Positions 4,281 to 6,065 of a DNA stretch of 6,065 nt are shown one piece after another (position 1 is the stretch's first letter; the number at the start of each line of letters is the position of its first letter). Source of the stretch: an uncultured Megasphaera sp. (GTDB lineage Bacteria; Bacillota; Negativicutes; Veillonellales; Megasphaeraceae); contig CABQJB010000120.1 of NCBI GenBank assembly GCA_902464195.1, positions 1 through 6,065 on the forward strand, written 5' to 3'. A model generated the notes under the pieces. That model saw only the letters and a program-made list of their open reading frames with translations. It searched no databases and was not told the origin of the DNA. The position numbers were made by a program, and so were the translations under genes.

Positions 4281-4308
4281 GAGCCACGAGCCACGAATCA
4301 CGAGCCAC
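4281..4308. repeat. Tandem 7-mer array 7 (GTGGCTC type, minus strand)
   Basis: The units are GAGCCAC (4281, 4288), GAATCAC (4295) and GAGCCAC (4302). On the minus strand they read GTGGCTC and GTGATTC. The array begins five bases past the hydA stop codon and is a near-mirror of array 5. Confidence 0.9.
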
Positions 4309-4313
4309 TAAAA

Positions 4314-5771
4314 TTATTCTTCTGTTGTCGGGGGTTTATACTTCGGCGACATGGGGTTGGTCTGGGGCGTGAGGTTCTTCATGCGGCCCAGCTGGTCGCT
4401 CTTGTCGGAGAAGTAGGTGTGCAAGGTGAATTCGGCCATTTCCGACAGCGGTTCGTCGAGGAAGGCTTCGTAAAGTTCTTCGATTTCCGGGTTCTGCCAG
4501 CTGGCTTTGACGTCCGTTTCTTCGTCGCTCTTATAAATCGATGCCGTCCGGGCTTCCTGGACTTTCTTGACCTGCGGCAGTTTGACTTTCGGCTGGCCGC
4601 CGCCGCCGATGCAGCCACCGGGGCAGGCCATGACTTCGATGAAGGAGTAGTCTTCAAAGGAGTCGTTCTTGATGAGGTCGTCGATGAAGGCGCGGGCGTT
4701 GCCCAGGCCGCTGATGGCAGCGACGTGCAGGACGAAATGGCCGAAGATGACCGTTGCCTTCTTGACGCCCTGCAGGCCGCGGACCGGTTCAAAGGGGATG
4801 AAGTCCTTCGGTGCCGGACGACCGGTGAACATGTAGTAAGCCGTGCGGATAGCCGCTTCCATGACGCCGCCGGAGTTGCCGAAGATGCGGCCGCCGCCGG
4901 AAGCTTCGCCAAAGGCCTTGTCGAACTGGCCGTCTTCGAGGCTGGCGAAATCGATATTTTCGTCCTGGAGCCACTGAGCCAGTTCACGTGTCGTAATGCA
5001 GATATCGGTGTCGCGGATTTCCGGTTCATCCCAGAAGAGGCCGGACGCGCTCAGTTCCGGACGGCGGATTTCCGCTTTCTTGGCCGTGCACGGCGTGACG
5101 CAGACATTGACGATTTTCTTGGGGTCGATGTTCTTCTGCTGGGCAAAATAGGTCTTGATGACCGGGCTGAGGATGCTGATAGGGCTCTTGGTCGACGACA
5201 GATGCTGGAGCAGGTCGGGGTAGAAGGTTTCGGCAAATTCGACCCAGGCCGGGCAGCAGCTGGTGAACTGCGGGATAGGAATTTCTTCGGACTGCAGGCG
5301 GTGCAGGAGTTCCGTCGCTTCTTCCATGATGGTCAGGTCAGCGCCGAAATCGGTATCAAAGACATAGTCCGCACCGAGTGTACGCAGGGCAGCGACCATC
5401 TTCCCTTCGACGAAGGTACCAGGATCCATGCCAAAGGCTTCACCCAAGCCGACGCGGACAGCCGGGGCGGTCTGGAAGATGACAATCTTTTCAGGGTCTT
5501 TCAGGGCTGCCTTGACTTTGTCGACGTCGTTGACTTCGACGATGGCGCCAAAGGGGCAGGCAGACGAACACTGGCCGCAATGAACGCAGATGGGCATGTC
5601 CCCTGTACTGGACAGGGAGTAATAGTCCAACACAGTCTGTGTGTCGGCACAGGCCCGGCGACATAAGGTGCAGTTCTTACACTTCGTTACGTCAAATTGA
5701 ACGGCACAGTTGTGTTCATCAATAGGAACACGACGGTCAATTTTTTCAAAACGGGAATGAAATTCAGGCAT
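4314..5771 (-). CDS. hydA: [FeFe]-hydrogenase, monomeric two-ferredoxin-cluster type
   Basis: A 485-residue cytoplasmic enzyme that reduces protons to H2 with electrons from ferredoxin or flavodoxin, disposing of reductant from lactate and sugar fermentation. Residues 31-41 (CKNCTLCRRAC) and 62-72 (CVHCGQCSSAC) are ligands of two [4Fe-4S] clusters. The H-cluster domain (about 95-392) has motif L1 TSCCPAW (170-176; C172 probable proton-relay Cys, C173 ligand), motif L2 TPCTAKKAE (226-234; ligand C228) and motif L3 EVMACPGGCIGGGGQP (379-394; ligands C383, C387). E151 and E154 are likely part of the proton path. Residues about 400-455 form the fused small-subunit domain (NPEIEELYEAFLDEP, LHTYF). 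L2 has Thr where the textbook motif has Met. ATG at 5771 has AAGGAG 9 bases upstream. Length and sequence match the Megasphaera elsdenii enzyme as I remember it. It stands alone; the HydE/F/G maturases it needs are not in the window. Confidence 0.97.
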   Translation of the reverse strand: MPEFHSRFEKIDRRVPIDEHNCAVQFDVTKCKNCTLCRRACADTQTVLDYYSLSSTGDMPICVHCGQCSSACPFGAIVEVNDVDKVKAALKDPEKIVIFQTAPAVRVGLGEAFGMDPGTFVEGKMVAALRTLGADYVFDTDFGADLTIMEEATELLHRLQSEEIPIPQFTSCCPAWVEFAETFYPDLLQHLSSTKSPISILSPVIKTYFAQQKNIDPKKIVNVCVTPCTAKKAEIRRPELSASGLFWDEPEIRDTDICITTRELAQWLQDENIDFASLEDGQFDKAFGEASGGGRIFGNSGGVMEAAIRTAYYMFTGRPAPKDFIPFEPVRGLQGVKKATVIFGHFVLHVAAISGLGNARAFIDDLIKNDSFEDYSFIEVMACPGGCIGGGGQPKVKLPQVKKVQEARTASIYKSDEETDVKASWQNPEIEELYEAFLDEPLSEMAEFTLHTYFSDKSDQLGRMKNLTPQTNPMSPKYKPPTTEE

Positions 5772-5965
5772 ATGCAGATACTCCTTTTCGGTCAGAAATT
5801 CAGTAAGTGTAAAAATCAGTAACTATGTAACATTTTGTCACAAACTTCGTTATCTATAGGATAATACAAAGCGGCATAGATTTCCATTACTTTTGTGTAA
5901 TTCATCTACCTTTTTTACCATAGTTTCTATGCTTTTTTGTAATATATAGGAAAAATTATCGTAAC
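5772..5965 (-). promoter_or_regulatory. hydA upstream control region with a dyad
   Basis: An AT-rich 194-bp gap without a gene. The dyad TGTAAC-atttt-GTCACA (5826-5842, one mismatch) is the clearest signal. Its minus-strand form contains TTGTGA and TTACA half-sites like those of Rex or CRP/FNR-family proteins, but its 5-base centre fits none of their standard spacings. A possible -10 TATTAT lies at 5866-5861 without a good -35, so the dyad would fall downstream of the start, where a repressor could act. A weak 5-bp hairpin followed by T6 on the plus strand (5919-5938) has no gene to serve. Confidence 0.4.
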
Positions 5966-6065
5966 TTATGCCTTCAAGTCCTCTAATTCGCACCATCTTT
6001 CCGTTAAAGCATCTACTTTATCCTGCGTTTCCTTCTGTTCGGCCAGCAGGGATTCGACTTCTTCG
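5966..6065 (-). CDS. C-terminal fragment of a coiled-coil protein, probably an ABC-F ATPase
   Basis: An open frame enters from the right edge and ends at TAA (5966-5968), giving the last 32 residues. They are highly charged with heptad-like Leu/Val spacing (EEVESLLAEQ at the start, ALTERWCELEDLKA at the end), so a coiled coil is likely. ABC-F proteins (Uup/EttA relatives, ribosome-associated ATPases) commonly end in such a coiled coil with a T-E-x-W-x-x-L tail, which is my best guess. The ATPase domains lie outside the window, so another coiled-coil protein cannot be excluded. It reads in the same direction as hydA, 194 bases upstream, with no strong terminator between. Confidence 0.55.
   Translation of the reverse strand, partial: EEVESLLAEQKETQDKVDALTERWCELEDLKA

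Noticed and set aside
4419..5666. Long plus-strand open frame (415 codons) opposite hydA
   Set aside because: Shadow of hydA, whose cluster motifs are intact on the minus strand.
5919..5938. Plus-strand terminator upstream of hydA
   Set aside because: The stem is only 5 bp and AT-rich, and no plus-strand transcript leads to it.

Overview
The window most likely comes from Megasphaera (Negativicutes: Firmicutes with an outer membrane), M. elsdenii or a close relative. Two genes point there. One is a monomeric [FeFe]-hydrogenase of about 485 residues with two ferredoxin-type clusters, which I recognise as the Megasphaera type. The other is an outer-membrane porin carrying an N-terminal SLH domain, the OmpM arrangement typical of Negativicutes. 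All protein genes read on the minus strand.

Layout, left to right. Positions 1-583 hold no gene, only repeats: two identical 55-bp copies, GTAG-plus-hairpin elements, and arrays of a degenerate 7-bp unit. Positions 584-860 hold a probable type I toxin-antitoxin pair. A 34-residue hydrophobic peptide is on the minus strand (704-808). A consensus-promoter antisense RNA on the plus strand (about 620-711) ends in a terminator hairpin overlapping the toxin stop codon. A strong terminator (909-946) separates this from an exported AMIN/Amidase_3 cell-wall amidase (959-2125) with its own promoter. Positions 2126-2562 are intergenic: an inverted pair of GTAG hairpins, a 17-bp direct repeat, eleven tandem 7-mers, a G8 tract and the porin terminator. 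The SLH porin (2563-3912) follows, read from a perfect TTGACA-17-TATAAT promoter with a long leader and a possible second promoter. Positions 4122-4313 hold the hydA terminator and a repeat cluster wedged between it and the hydA stop. hydA occupies 4314-5771. An AT-rich control region with a dyad follows, and the window ends in the C-terminal coiled coil of another minus-strand gene (5966-6065), probably an ABC-F ATPase.

The genes do not form one operon; each main gene has its own terminator or promoter. The amidase and porin both belong to envelope maintenance: the amidase cuts peptidoglycan, and the SLH porin ties the outer membrane to it. The hydrogenase disposes of fermentation electrons as H2. 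The least explained content is the repeat layer: a family of 7-mers fitting roughly GYDGNNN, present in all three large intergenic regions in both orientations, and REP-like GTAG hairpins often next to them. With the small toxin-antisense locus, these are the parts most worth following up.
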